From the NCBI GenBank assembly GCA_023393095.1, contig JAEWMT010000035.1:1-32380 (forward strand): a stretch of DNA of 32,380 nucleotides, read 5' to 3'. Source of the stretch: Bacillota bacterium (lineage in GTDB: Bacteria; Bacillota; Clostridia; Lachnospirales; Lachnospiraceae). A program made the translations under genes and the position numbers. A model generated the notes under the pieces. The model worked only from the letters and a program-made list of their open reading frames with translations. It was not told where the DNA came from and searched no databases. Shown here piece by piece: positions 18,104 through 25,770 of the stretch (position 1 is the first letter of the stretch; every line of letters starts with the position of its first letter).

Positions 18104-18388
18104 AGTAATCTCCTCAAGCTTTAATCTGTATCGTTCCTTTGTTATAAAAATAAAGTACCTTTTCAATCCGAATCATGTAATAAAGTATGGTATTTCGTTA
18201 TATTCAATTACATAGATATCAAAAAGATTAATGGATTTATATAAACGATTATAATATCATTATTTGAAGCATATTACTAGACTTTTCGTATTATTTATTA
18301 CTTTTATTCACATTGATTTTGTGATAATAATGACGATTTAGTTTATTCGTTCAAATTTATTTTTAATAAAGTAAGATATCAAATACTA

Positions 18389-18472
18389 GATTTGAGTATC
18401 AAAGGCTCAAGCCGACTTACTCAGCACCACATATAATGAAAACGGTGTATGAATATTAGACAGCTTCCGTAG
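18389..18472. repeat. Dispersed repeat, copy 2
   Basis: This matches the repeat at 5863-5945 without gaps over its central 46 bases, with nine differences; the 16 bases CCACATATAATGAAAA and the word TTAGACAGC are kept. The long inverted-repeat arms of copy 1 are not kept here, although a local GGC-TCAA-GCC hairpin replaces part of them. Confidence 0.6.
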
Positions 18473-18617
18473 GCTATCACTTTATTACTTAAATCTACTA
18501 TTCTTTATTATATAAAAATCCGTAAGATTAAAACCAATATAGTTGTTAAAATAAGATTGGTATATTTTGAATTTATAACCATTTTTTAAATTTTAATTTC
18601 CTGGAAGATGGTGAAAG

Positions 18618-18639
18618 AAAAAAGGAGCCGAAGCTCCTT
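18618..18639 (-). terminator. Intrinsic terminator of the NMO/FabK-like gene
   Basis: On the minus strand AAGGAGC and GCTCCTT enclose a UUCG tetraloop, and the 3' arm runs straight into a U-tract. It lies about 110 bases after the stop codon at 18753. Confidence 0.9.
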
Positions 18640-18752
18640 CCTATATCAGTTTCCTAATGTCTAATAGAATTTCTCAACATTAGATATATCACTTTTTTGC
18701 ATATACGGTAAACATGCCATATTTTCTAATATACCAAGCCGCAATAATAATT

Positions 18753-19808
18753 CTAAAATACTAGCTCTGCAAATAATTCTTTTACCGTTGTCATCTCATG
18801 TATTCTATGAACATTCTCACCACAAAATATAAGGCCTTCCTTTAGATTTCCTTCCACCGCATTAATTAGTGCTTTCGTAATACAATATGGAGTTTCTTTC
18901 GGATTACAATGCTCCAGACAGTTGAAGCACTTTGTTATAGCCGTTTTCTTTTCGCCGACAGCTTTTAAAAATGGATTCATTATGGCACGTCCCGGCATTC
19001 CAACGGGGCTGATTACTATCTTGACATCATCTTTTTTTGCGTTAATATATGCATTTTTATATTCCTGACTTGCGTCACATTCTTGCGTTGCAACAAATCG
19101 TGTTGATATCTGAACCCCATCAGCACCTAGCTCCATAGCATGCTTTATATCCTCCTGATCAAAGATACCACCAGCAACTACAACCGGAATCGTCTTATTA
19201 TACTTCTCTTCATATTCTTTTTTAAATTCTATTATTCCTTTTATCTCAGAATCATAATCAAGCTCTTCTATATGATCAAGCTGTTCTTTGGAAAAGCCAA
19301 GGTGTCCCCCAGCAAGAGGTCCTTCAATCACAATAAAATCTGCTGTGGTTTTATATTTTCTATCCCACATCTTTAAAATCACTGAGATTGCCTTGATGCT
19401 AGATACAATAGGCGCTATCTTTGTTTTAAAACCTTTCACAAATTCGGGTAAAGAAACAGGAAGTCCGGCTCCTGATATAATAACATCGGCACCTCCTTCA
19501 CAGGCAGCTTTTACATATCTATCATATTGTTTCGTAGCTACCATAATATTAACACCAACAATTCCTCCATCAGAAGACTCTTTTGCAAGATTCAGGTGTT
19601 TTTTGATTGCCTTCAAATTAGTATCAATCTGATGCTTATCAAAATCAGGTTCATCATATCCAATCTGTGCTGTAGATAATATTCCAATCCCACCTTCTCT
19701 GGCTACCGCTCCTGCAAGCTTTGATCTGCTGACTCCGACACCCATTCCACCTTGAATGATTGGTATTCGAGCGATTAAATCACCTATGATTAATGGCTTC
19801 ATCTTCAT
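18753..19808 (-). CDS. NMO/FabK-like FMN-dependent oxidoreductase with C-terminal cysteine cluster
   Basis: This TIM-barrel flavoprotein belongs to the nitronate monooxygenase / enoyl-ACP reductase II family. The start IPIIQGGMGVGVS, the VGVNIMVA strand, GPLAGGHLG with the expected catalytic His169, VVVAGGI near 210 and ADGVQISTRFVAT are all typical of FMN binding in this fold. The C-terminus carries CFNCLEHC...YC (Cys294, 297, 301, 309), a four-cysteine set that could bind metal or an iron-sulfur cluster; classic NMO and FabK lack it as far as I recall. Length is 351 residues. No fatty-acid synthesis genes are nearby, so a FabK role is not supported by context. A strong promoter, a structured leader of about 175 bases and a dedicated terminator make it a tidy single-gene unit. 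AAGGAG precedes the ATG at 19808; a second ATG follows two codons later. Confidence 0.85.
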   Translation of the reverse strand: MKMKPLIIGDLIARIPIIQGGMGVGVSRSKLAGAVAREGGIGILSTAQIGYDEPDFDKHQIDTNLKAIKKHLNLAKESSDGGIVGVNIMVATKQYDRYVKAACEGGADVIISGAGLPVSLPEFVKGFKTKIAPIVSSIKAISVILKMWDRKYKTTADFIVIEGPLAGGHLGFSKEQLDHIEELDYDSEIKGIIEFKKEYEEKYNKTIPVVVAGGIFDQEDIKHAMELGADGVQISTRFVATQECDASQEYKNAYINAKKDDVKIVISPVGMPGRAIMNPFLKAVGEKKTAITKCFNCLEHCNPKETPYCITKALINAVEGNLKEGLIFCGENVHRIHEMTTVKELFAELVF

Positions 19809-19849
19809 ATACTACCATCTCCTTATATCCTTAATATTTAATCAATAAT

Positions 19850-19982
19850 AAATGCTTAGTTTTTAATTAATAACAAATGCTTGATTTTTAATTTCATAAG
19901 CTGATATCCAAAAATAAATTTGCAATAAATTTATTTTGATAGTCAAACTATTTACTTAATATTAATCCGGTGCTTCCACCGG
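19850..19982 (-). promoter_or_regulatory. Structured leader of the NMO/FabK-like gene
   Basis: Between the predicted transcript start and the ribosome binding site lie three structures. A GC-rich hairpin CCGGTG-CTTC-CACCGG (19967-19982) sits right at the 5' end. A perfect 11-bp inverted repeat, AAAATAAATTT and AAATTTATTTT (19911-19921 and 19927-19937), has a 5-base loop. A pair of 19-base imperfect direct repeats beginning AAATGCTT lies at 19850 and 19875. The first could stabilise the mRNA; the others could be operators. No known riboswitch class is recognisable. Confidence 0.5.
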
Positions 19983-19990
19983 CTAAATAC

Positions 19991-20020
19991 ATTATATATT
20001 ATATAAGGATTAGATGTCAA
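19991..20020 (-). promoter_or_regulatory. Strong sigma-A promoter of the NMO/FabK-like gene
   Basis: On the minus strand a consensus TTGACA (20015-20020) and consensus TATAAT (19991-19996) are 18 bases apart, predicting a start near 19984. That leaves a leader of about 175 bases before the coding region. Confidence 0.75.
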
Positions 20021-20115
20021 TATGTTGTAGTATATTTTTCTATTTTATGTAGTATTAATTACTATTTAACCACATTTTAGAAACTATATATACGATGTCG
20101 GGGTTGAGCATACAC

Positions 20116-20167
20116 AAAAAAGGCATCTGCTATGCTAAAATATAATATTTTAGCATAGAAATGCCTT
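20116..20167 (-). terminator. Intrinsic terminator of the sugar ABC operon
   Basis: A long stem (AAGGCAT with ATGCCTT outside, CTATGCTAAAATAT with ATATTTTAGCATAG inside, separated by a small internal loop) is followed on the minus strand by a U-tract (20116-20121). It lies about 55 bases after the last permease gene. Confidence 0.9.
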
Positions 20168-20223
20168 CTATTATAAGATTGGTATTAATTTTAATGTATT
20201 AATCAACACTTATATCATTATAC

Positions 20224-21084
20224 TTAACCTTTAACACTACCAATTGCAATACCCTGAACAATATGTTTGGATAAAATGAAGTATACAATTAATATAGGGA
20301 GGATAGATATAACAATTGCCATATATACCTCTCCCCAGTTAAACTTTAAGAAATCTGCACTTCTTATTTGTGCGATTAAGATAGGTAATGTCTTCATATT
20401 CTTCTCATTAAGAAGTAAGCTTGGGGTAAAGTAATTATTCCAGGAAGCAGTAAATGAGAAAATCATCTGAACTGCAATGGCAGGCTTCATAATCGGTATC
20501 ACAATTTTATTAAATGCTCTAAATTCTGAAGAACCATCGATTCTTGCAGCTTCAATAATTTCAATTGGAAGTGAACTATCCATATACTGCTTCATAAAGA
20601 AGAATACGATAGGAGCCGCAATACCGGGAACAATCAAAGGGATAAAATTATTCATTAAATGCATATCTCTCATTAATTCAACAAAACCTAAAGCTGTTAC
20701 CTGTGTTGGCACCATCATGATCATTAATATGAATGTAAATACCGCTTTTTTACCTTTAAAATGATAAGCATGAATCGCGTATGCAGTTAAGGAAGAAAAA
20801 TATGTAGTCAGTATTGCAGTACTTGCTGCAATAACAAGACTGTTAATCAGAGATGAAACGACAGGTAAATTTGGATCGTGTATTAAAGCATTAAAATTAT
20901 TAAGGAAAAAATTTCCTGGGACAATGGAAAAACCTTTCATTATTTCTACATGTGCTCTTGAGCTGTTAACCAATAATATGTAAAAGGAGAATAGACACAG
21001 AATGGTTAAAAAAACCAAAACAATATAACAAATGATACGGTAAAAACTCAATCCGGCGCTTCCTTTATTCTTCTTGTTATTCAT
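20224..21084 (-). CDS. Sugar ABC transporter permease, MalG type
   Basis: This is an inner-membrane permease subunit of a CUT1-type carbohydrate importer. Six hydrophobic segments are apparent, with the EAA loop EAARIDGSSEFRAFNKIVIP that contacts the ATPase, and a C-terminal GIAIGSVKG, normal for MalG-like subunits. The start is at 21084 (286 residues), where AAGGAGG lies 6 bases upstream. An earlier in-frame ATG at 21105 would overlap the preceding gene and lacks its own site. It follows the MalF-type gene with 10 bases between and ends the operon before a strong terminator. Confidence 0.94.
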   Translation of the reverse strand: MNNKKNKGSAGLSFYRIICYIVLVFLTILCLFSFYILLVNSSRAHVEIMKGFSIVPGNFFLNNFNALIHDPNLPVVSSLINSLVIAASTAILTTYFSSLTAYAIHAYHFKGKKAVFTFILMIMMVPTQVTALGFVELMRDMHLMNNFIPLIVPGIAAPIVFFFMKQYMDSSLPIEIIEAARIDGSSEFRAFNKIVIPIMKPAIAVQMIFSFTASWNNYFTPSLLLNEKNMKTLPILIAQIRSADFLKFNWGEVYMAIVISILPILIVYFILSKHIVQGIAIGSVKG

Positions 21085-21094
21085 GTAATCCTCC

Positions 21095-22003
21095 TTAATC
21101 TTCATTTTTCGTAAACTTAAAATAAACTAATAGACTTAAAACAGCTGTAATAATAAATAATATAACCGATAGAGCACCGCCCATTCCTAAATTCTTACTG
21201 TACAAATGCCTATTCAATAACATAATCAACGTCGTTGATGTATTATCCGGATTACCTGCAGCATTAGTTAAAATCTGTGGGACATCAAACATTTGTATAC
21301 CACCGATTAATGAAGTTATCGCTACATAAAGTAGAATCGGTCTCAAACGAGGAATTGTGATGTATCTGAATATTTGAAATGATCTGGCTCCATCCACTTC
21401 AGCAGCTTCAAATAATGAAGTATCAATACCCATCATACCTGCCATCAAAAGTATTGTTGTATTACCAAACCACATAAGAAAATTCATTCCTGCTACTAAG
21501 CCTCGGTTTGCCCAAACATCGGACGTAAACCGAAAAGGTTCTTTCAGAATACCTGAATTCATAAGCATATAATTAACAGGACCAGCATCATCAAACAAAG
21601 CAAAAATCAACAAAGCAAAAGCAGCTGCCATGATCAAATTCGGCATATAAATAATTACTTTGAAAAATCCTTTGCCTTTGAGCTTTAACCTTAAGTCAGT
21701 AAACCAAGCTGCCAGTAATAAGGATATTATAATCTGTGGAATGAAGCCCATCAACCACATTAATAAGGTATTCCCTGTATAAGTTAATAACTCATTGTTA
21801 CTAAATAGCTCCTTAAAGTTATCAAATCCAACAAAATTTGGTCCGACTTGTGAGAGACCCGCCATATAGTTTTCAAAAAAACTGTTATAAAAAGTGGAAA
21901 TCAATGGAATTAATTGAAAAACAAAATACACAAGGAAGAAAGGAATTAAAAATATGTATCCCCATTTAACATAGCTTACACAGCTTGATTTCTTTTTAAA
22001 CAT
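21095..22003 (-). CDS. Sugar ABC transporter permease, MalF type
   Basis: This is the partner permease subunit of the CUT1-type importer. The N-terminal helix YIFLIPFFLVYFVFQLIPL is followed by the periplasmic-side FVGFDNFKELF motif typical of these subunits, further helices, and the EAA loop EAAEVDGARSFQIFRYITIP. Length is 302 residues. AGGAGG sits just before the ATG. The binding-protein gene is 153 bases upstream across a large stem-loop, and the MalG-type gene is 10 bases downstream. No ATPase is encoded nearby, so a shared MsmK-type ATPase from elsewhere in the genome probably powers it, as is common in Firmicutes. Confidence 0.94.
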   Translation of the reverse strand: MFKKKSSCVSYVKWGYIFLIPFFLVYFVFQLIPLISTFYNSFFENYMAGLSQVGPNFVGFDNFKELFSNNELLTYTGNTLLMWLMGFIPQIIISLLLAAWFTDLRLKLKGKGFFKVIIYMPNLIMAAAFALLIFALFDDAGPVNYMLMNSGILKEPFRFTSDVWANRGLVAGMNFLMWFGNTTILLMAGMMGIDTSLFEAAEVDGARSFQIFRYITIPRLRPILLYVAITSLIGGIQMFDVPQILTNAAGNPDNTSTTLIMLLNRHLYSKNLGMGGALSVILFIITAVLSLLVYFKFTKNED

Positions 22004-22051
22004 ATATCCTCCTGCCAGGTTAATTACCCTATTAGTCTAATTAGTAAATAT

Positions 22052-22123
22052 ACAGGATAAAGTATTATTTGAATAGGATAAAGTTAGCATTCTTCATACT
22101 ATTCAGTTAAACTTTATCCTGTA
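22052..22123 (-). promoter_or_regulatory. Intercistronic stem-loop between binding protein and permease genes
   Basis: An outer perfect 13-bp stem (TACAGGATAAAGT at 22052-22064 with ACTTTATCCTGTA at 22111-22123) encloses an inner 7-bp stem (TGAATAG at 22071-22077 with CTATTCA at 22099-22105). There is no long U-tract. Its position suits partial termination or 3'-end protection of the binding-protein transcript, giving more binding protein than permease. Confidence 0.75.
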
Positions 22124-22156
22124 CATTTTTGTTATAACGTCATTTCAATATTTAAA

Positions 22157-23605
22157 TTACTTTTTAATATCAGGATATCGTTTAAGTACATCCTTATAGA
22201 AATTCTCAATTGCTTTTTCTTTTGTTACTTTGCCATCATAATAATCTTTAGTTGCTTTCTGGAATGCCTCATTACATCCCTGATCATAAGGAGACATAGG
22301 ACCCATTTTAAGATTCTTAGCTACTTCAGCAAATAACTTATAATGGTTCTGTCCACCTAAGAAATCGGATTTGTAGTCGCTGTTAGCGATTTCCTCCATT
22401 GCTGGTACGTTGTTTGTATAATCATTGGATTCTTCAGCAAATTTCTTCATATTATCTTTATTACATGTTGTATCAAAGATAATCTGTTTTACTAAATTAG
22501 CATTATCGGTTCCAACTGCTGCCATGAACCATGTTCCGCCCCATGCATATGCTTGAGGACCATAGCAAACTGCCCAGTCACCCCATACACCATTATTATT
22601 GTCAGCACCTCTAGGCTTCTTAGGATCTTTTCTAGAGTTATCAGCTAAAGTAAAGTTGATACCCCATGTTGAATAGAAATAACCGAATGTCTTACCAGCA
22701 TTAGTCTGTTCTTTGGTCCAAGTAGCACCCCAAAGGGAATCCTTTTTATTATATCCTTTTTCAGTATACTCTTTCGTCTTATCTACATATTTCATCATGA
22801 TATCGTCAATTACAATCTTGCCATCCTGTACCCATGGACCTTTCATGCTATAGGAGTAAGGTCTGTAAGCATCATCATAACCAGCTAACATTGTATAGCC
22901 TTTGGCTTTCATCTGAGCTGCAACTGCATCGAAATCATCCCAGTTGCTAATCTTAGCCTGAACCTGCTCTGGATCATCAGTTCCTAATACAGCTTTTGCT
23001 ATAGAACGTCTGTAAACGTATAATCCCGGAGCTGCCTGATAACAAGAACCTCTAACAGCACCTTTTGAATCTGTAACGATATCCTTAGTGTACTGATACT
23101 GATCCTTCATAGCATCCGTAAGACCAAGCTCATCCATGCTCATTGCAACCGCAGGTTCTACACCGGCATACTTTAATGAATAGTCAGCTTCGATTAAGAA
23201 CATATCGATCTTTTTATCAGCAGGTGCATTTGCTTGTTCAAGTAATGCTGCATCCAATGCAATCTGGTAAGCGTTATTCGCATTAGGAGTAATATTCCAT
23301 TTAACCTTTACATCGCCAAAACTTCCGCCACCTTTGCCATCGTTTGTATAACCAGGAACATATCCAGCGTCAAATACAGTATCCTTAACGTTGGAATTCC
23401 AGGCCCAGATATTTAATACTTTACCTGTGTCTGCCGGAAGTGCTGCTGGAGCTTCTGTAGCTTTTGCCTCATCCTTGTCATTTGATGCAGGAGCTTCTGT
23501 AGCTTTTGAATCTGTTGGCTTATCATCTTTTTTGCCGCCGCAACCTGCAAACAGTGCTGCAACCAAAGTCAATGATAAGGCAATACTAATAAATTTCTTT
23601 TTCAT
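22157..23605 (-). CDS. Sugar ABC transporter substrate-binding lipoprotein
   Basis: This family 1 extracellular solute-binding protein captures a sugar or oligosaccharide for the two permeases encoded downstream. A signal peptide ends at the lipobox LFAGC (Cys22). A low-complexity Lys/Asp/Ala/Glu/Pro linker with a duplicated ATEAPA (encoded by a 19-base direct repeat near 23450 and 23500) precedes the folded domain, which begins GKVLNIWAWNSNVKD and is rich in Trp and Tyr, as usual for sugar sites. Length is 482 residues. The gene is preceded by a promoter candidate and the LacI-family regulator, which supports sugar-responsive expression. The sugar itself cannot be identified. Confidence 0.93.
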   Translation of the reverse strand: MKKKFISIALSLTLVAALFAGCGGKKDDKPTDSKATEAPASNDKDEAKATEAPAALPADTGKVLNIWAWNSNVKDTVFDAGYVPGYTNDGKGGGSFGDVKVKWNITPNANNAYQIALDAALLEQANAPADKKIDMFLIEADYSLKYAGVEPAVAMSMDELGLTDAMKDQYQYTKDIVTDSKGAVRGSCYQAAPGLYVYRRSIAKAVLGTDDPEQVQAKISNWDDFDAVAAQMKAKGYTMLAGYDDAYRPYSYSMKGPWVQDGKIVIDDIMMKYVDKTKEYTEKGYNKKDSLWGATWTKEQTNAGKTFGYFYSTWGINFTLADNSRKDPKKPRGADNNNGVWGDWAVCYGPQAYAWGGTWFMAAVGTDNANLVKQIIFDTTCNKDNMKKFAEESNDYTNNVPAMEEIANSDYKSDFLGGQNHYKLFAEVAKNLKMGPMSPYDQGCNEAFQKATKDYYDGKVTKEKAIENFYKDVLKRYPDIKK

Positions 23606-23653
23606 TGTTTAAATCCTCCCTCTTATTGTTAATAAATTTTGCATTTATTTTCA

Positions 23654-23671
23654 TATCATAAAGCTATGATA
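23654..23671. promoter_or_regulatory. Palindrome in the binding-protein leader
   Basis: TATCATA (23654-23660) and TATGATA (23665-23671) flank AAGC in a perfect 7-4-7 inverted repeat, about 50 bases upstream of the binding-protein start codon and downstream of its predicted promoter. It may be an operator or a small mRNA hairpin. It lacks the central CG expected for a LacI-family site. Confidence 0.35.
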
Positions 23672-23731
23672 ATAATGCCGTAGCCATTATGCATAAAGAT
23701 GAAGTCTGGTAATCATAAACTGTAAATATGT

Positions 23732-23760
23732 ATTATATATTAATTACTCCCCAATCAACA
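23732..23760 (-). promoter_or_regulatory. Promoter candidate for the sugar ABC operon
   Basis: On the minus strand TATAAT (23732-23737) lies 17 bases from TGTTGA (23755-23760), about 130 bases upstream of the binding-protein start. The -10 box is consensus and the -35 box is weak, as expected for a regulated promoter. Confidence 0.5.
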
Positions 23761-23893
23761 AATTGTTCCAGTCTAATATACCGTCAGCATCTATATACCT
23801 TTTACAAAAAACATCTTGAAATTGAAGCCATTAAATTAAAATAAATAATTCTTTTAATCTCTTCCCTTCTTTCATTTTATTTTTTGATTTTAA

Positions 23894-24916
23894 CTACATG
23901 TTACCTTTGTTCAGATTGCTTACTGAATTCCCTTTTAACACCTTGCCTTCCACTACAACTCTTTCAATAATTGACGCCTTTGGATTTTCAATTAAGGTAA
24001 TCAATTTCTCCGCAGCACTTCTCCCCAAGGCTTTGGTATCCTGTTGCAGTGTCGTAAGTTTGGGTTCCAGCATTTGGGACAATAATATTCCATCATATCC
24101 AACTATAGATATATCCTCCGGAATACGAAGCCCATATTCCTTTATTGCATTGATTCCTCCAATACAGGAGAAATCATCAGGAAACAAAATGCAGGTCGGA
24201 CGTTCTTTGAGTTCAAGAAGTTCTCTTGTCAGCTTAGCTGTAGTATCAGGATCATGATAGACACCACTCTTTACATAATCATCAGAAACTTCAATTCCCA
24301 GTTCACCTAAAGTCTTATAAAAACTTCCGACACGGTTTTGAGTAACAGAGGAATCAGCACCATGAATATAAGCTATTCTTCTGTGTCCCATTTCATAAAG
24401 ATATAAGATTAATTCTCCCATACCTTTTACATTATCTGAGATGATTGCAGTTCTGTTATCATACACATGATCAATCGTTACTACAGGTAATTCCCCATTG
24501 ATAAGTTCTGTAACTCCAAAATCCGAAAAATCAATACATGCAATCACTACTCCGTCAACTCCACGGTATTTACTGTGTTCATAATAGGACATATTCTTAC
24601 GTCCAGTATGTTTACTTATAAATGTTATATCATAACCGTTTTTTTCTGCTTCCACCTTAAAGCTATCTAGTACATTAGCAAAATATTCATGGGTTAAACC
24701 GCTTTGCGCTTCATCCACAAATAAAACTCCTAAATTATATGTACGGTTAGTCTTTAAAGCTCTTGCAGAAGAATTCGGGAAGTAGCCCATCTCTTTTGCT
24801 ATTCTTCTTACATTCTCTTTGGTAGCTTCAGCAATATCGCTATGATTATTCAAAGCTTTACTAACGGTCGCTACCGATACTCCACATCTTACAGAAACAT
24901 CTTTAATCGAAACCAC
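23894..24916 (-). CDS. LacI-family transcriptional regulator
   Basis: This sugar-responsive DNA-binding repressor has an N-terminal helix-turn-helix (SIKDVSVRCGVSVATVSKAL, then NNHSDIA) with the LacI hinge segment YFPNSSARALKTNRT, followed by the periplasmic-binding-protein-like effector domain (LGVLFVDE, YRGVDGVVIACID, PTCILFPDDFSCIGG, ISIVGYDGI). Length is 340 residues. The start is GTG at 24916 with AAGGAG about 8 bases upstream. It precedes the sugar ABC genes by 288 bases in the same orientation, so it most likely regulates them and itself. Two identical candidate operators lie upstream of it. Confidence 0.94.
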   Translation of the reverse strand: MVSIKDVSVRCGVSVATVSKALNNHSDIAEATKENVRRIAKEMGYFPNSSARALKTNRTYNLGVLFVDEAQSGLTHEYFANVLDSFKVEAEKNGYDITFISKHTGRKNMSYYEHSKYRGVDGVVIACIDFSDFGVTELINGELPVVTIDHVYDNRTAIISDNVKGMGELILYLYEMGHRRIAYIHGADSSVTQNRVGSFYKTLGELGIEVSDDYVKSGVYHDPDTTAKLTRELLELKERPTCILFPDDFSCIGGINAIKEYGLRIPEDISIVGYDGILLSQMLEPKLTTLQQDTKALGRSAAEKLITLIENPKASIIERVVVEGKVLKGNSVSNLNKGNM

Positions 24917-24957
24917 AGGAATGCTCCTTAAATTTATGCTTTATTCGCAGACAATAT

Positions 24958-24973
24958 ACTTAATCGTTTTCTA
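24958..24973. promoter_or_regulatory. Candidate LacI-family operator 1
   Basis: ACTTAATCGTTTTCTA occurs here and, identically, at 25187-25202. It has the central CG and near-symmetric flanks (TTAATCGTTTTC) typical of LacI/GalR-family sites. It lies about 40 bases upstream of the regulator's start codon, in a good position for autoregulation. Confidence 0.55.
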
Positions 24974-25186
24974 TTTGCTTAATTATGCATATTAAACAAA
25001 TTATTTCAACTATTTAATTATTATGTATAATATGTAACTAATATCAAAATTAATAATTGGTATATTGTACTAATATTGCTGCATAAATATTAATTATCTC
25101 GTTTATTTATAGCTTATTTACAATGATTATATTAAACCTTTTCGATAAATATTGCAAGCATTTTTTATATAAATTTATAAAAAATA

Positions 25187-25202
25187 ACTTAATCGTTTTC
25201 TA
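25187..25202. promoter_or_regulatory. Candidate LacI-family operator 2
   Basis: This is an exact 16-base copy of the operator at 24958, 229 bases away in the same orientation. Two such sites are a common arrangement for repression through DNA looping. Confidence 0.5.
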
Positions 25203-25411
25203 AAAAGGTATTAATATACTATTTTTTCCTCATATTTGCTGGATATCATAAAATGTTATACATATTTTGTAGATAATCTCCTGCTTTTATTATGTAATTT
25301 AAACATTTCTGTATATTATTAAGTTTAAGTTTTTGTTTAGTTACATTTATAACGATCAATTTTAAGCCAAGCACATAATAATTTTCTATAAAATTTATCT
25401 CAAAAGTAGAA

Positions 25412-25417
25412 TATAAT
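25412..25417 (+). promoter_or_regulatory. Consensus -10 box ahead of the structured region
   Basis: TATAAT lies about 12 bases before the first structured bases of the candidate RNA and predicts a start near 25424. No good -35 box is at the right distance, so the promoter is only partly supported. Confidence 0.35.
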
Positions 25418-25423
25418 TTTAAA

Positions 25424-25770
25424 ACCGAGACATAATAATATCAGATACGACGTAAGGACTTAACTTGCTGAATATGAATATACTCTACTTTGTAAGTACT
25501 GTCGTATCTATTAATAAAAGAATAGATGGTTTGTAATTTCGTCTCAGAATTACAAACTGCAAGTTTCTTGGATGATTGGGAGATGATAGCTTTTGGACAG
25601 TCTAATTAGTTTATATGAAAGCTTTGGTTATTCCACAGTCTGAATTAGTAACTAAGGCGAGTTGAAGAAGGTTTTAATTCTCACTATCGAATTGAATATT
25701 GCATGAAAATCGAATGAGACAACAGATGGTAAGAGCAGGAATACTAATTTATTCCTGCTCTTATCATTTT
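25424..25770 (+). ncRNA. Candidate structured noncoding RNA, about 340 nt
   Basis: This region has no reading frame of note but is dense in perfect inverted repeats. AGATACGAC/GTCGTATCT (25443-25451 and 25501-25509) has ACTTA/TAAGT nested inside. GTTTGTAATT/AATTACAAAC (25529-25538 and 25548-25557) has a 9-base loop. AGCTTT/AAAGCT (25588 and 25618) and GAATTA/TAATTC (25642 and 25675) follow, and a 13-bp terminator-like hairpin closes it. The loop of the second stem contains GTCTC, which can pair with GAGAC at 25427-25431 (or 25716-25720), suggesting a pseudoknot. A 14-base word (ACAGTCT then AATTAGT) is repeated 38-40 bases apart. I recognise no known RNA class. The strand is inferred from the -10 box and the tail. 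Confidence 0.45.
25730..25763. terminator. Terminator between the RNA region and the mscS gene
   Basis: A perfect 13-bp stem (TAAGAGCAGGAAT with ATTCCTGCTCTTA) has an 8-base loop. The plus-strand side continues ATCATTTTCATT, a moderate U-tail; the minus-strand side has no U-run. It starts 7 bases after the mscS stop on the minus strand, so it may serve both transcripts. Confidence 0.7.

Larger units (their letters stand above)
18104..18752. other. Intergenic region between the permease and the flavoenzyme
   Basis: No gene is evident in these AT-rich bases. They contain the second copy of the dispersed repeat (18389-18472) and the terminator of the flavoenzyme gene (18618-18639). The promoter of the permease should lie near 18170-18300, but I saw no convincing -35/-10 pair. 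Confidence 0.6.
24917..25411. other. AT-rich regulatory region upstream of the LacI-family gene
   Basis: No gene is evident. It contains two identical 16-base candidate operators (24958 and 25187) and a plausible minus-strand promoter, TTGAAA then CATAAT 16 bases on (about 24982-25010). The stretch from 25203 to 25411 is AT-rich with no structure I could support. Confidence 0.6.

Noticed and set aside
24958..24973. CcpA cre site
   Set aside because: The central CG is present, but the TG and CA ends of the cre consensus are not; a LacI-family site fits better.
25412..25770. tmRNA, RNase P RNA, 6S RNA or group II intron
   Set aside because: The size partly fits, but I found none of their conserved sequence blocks.
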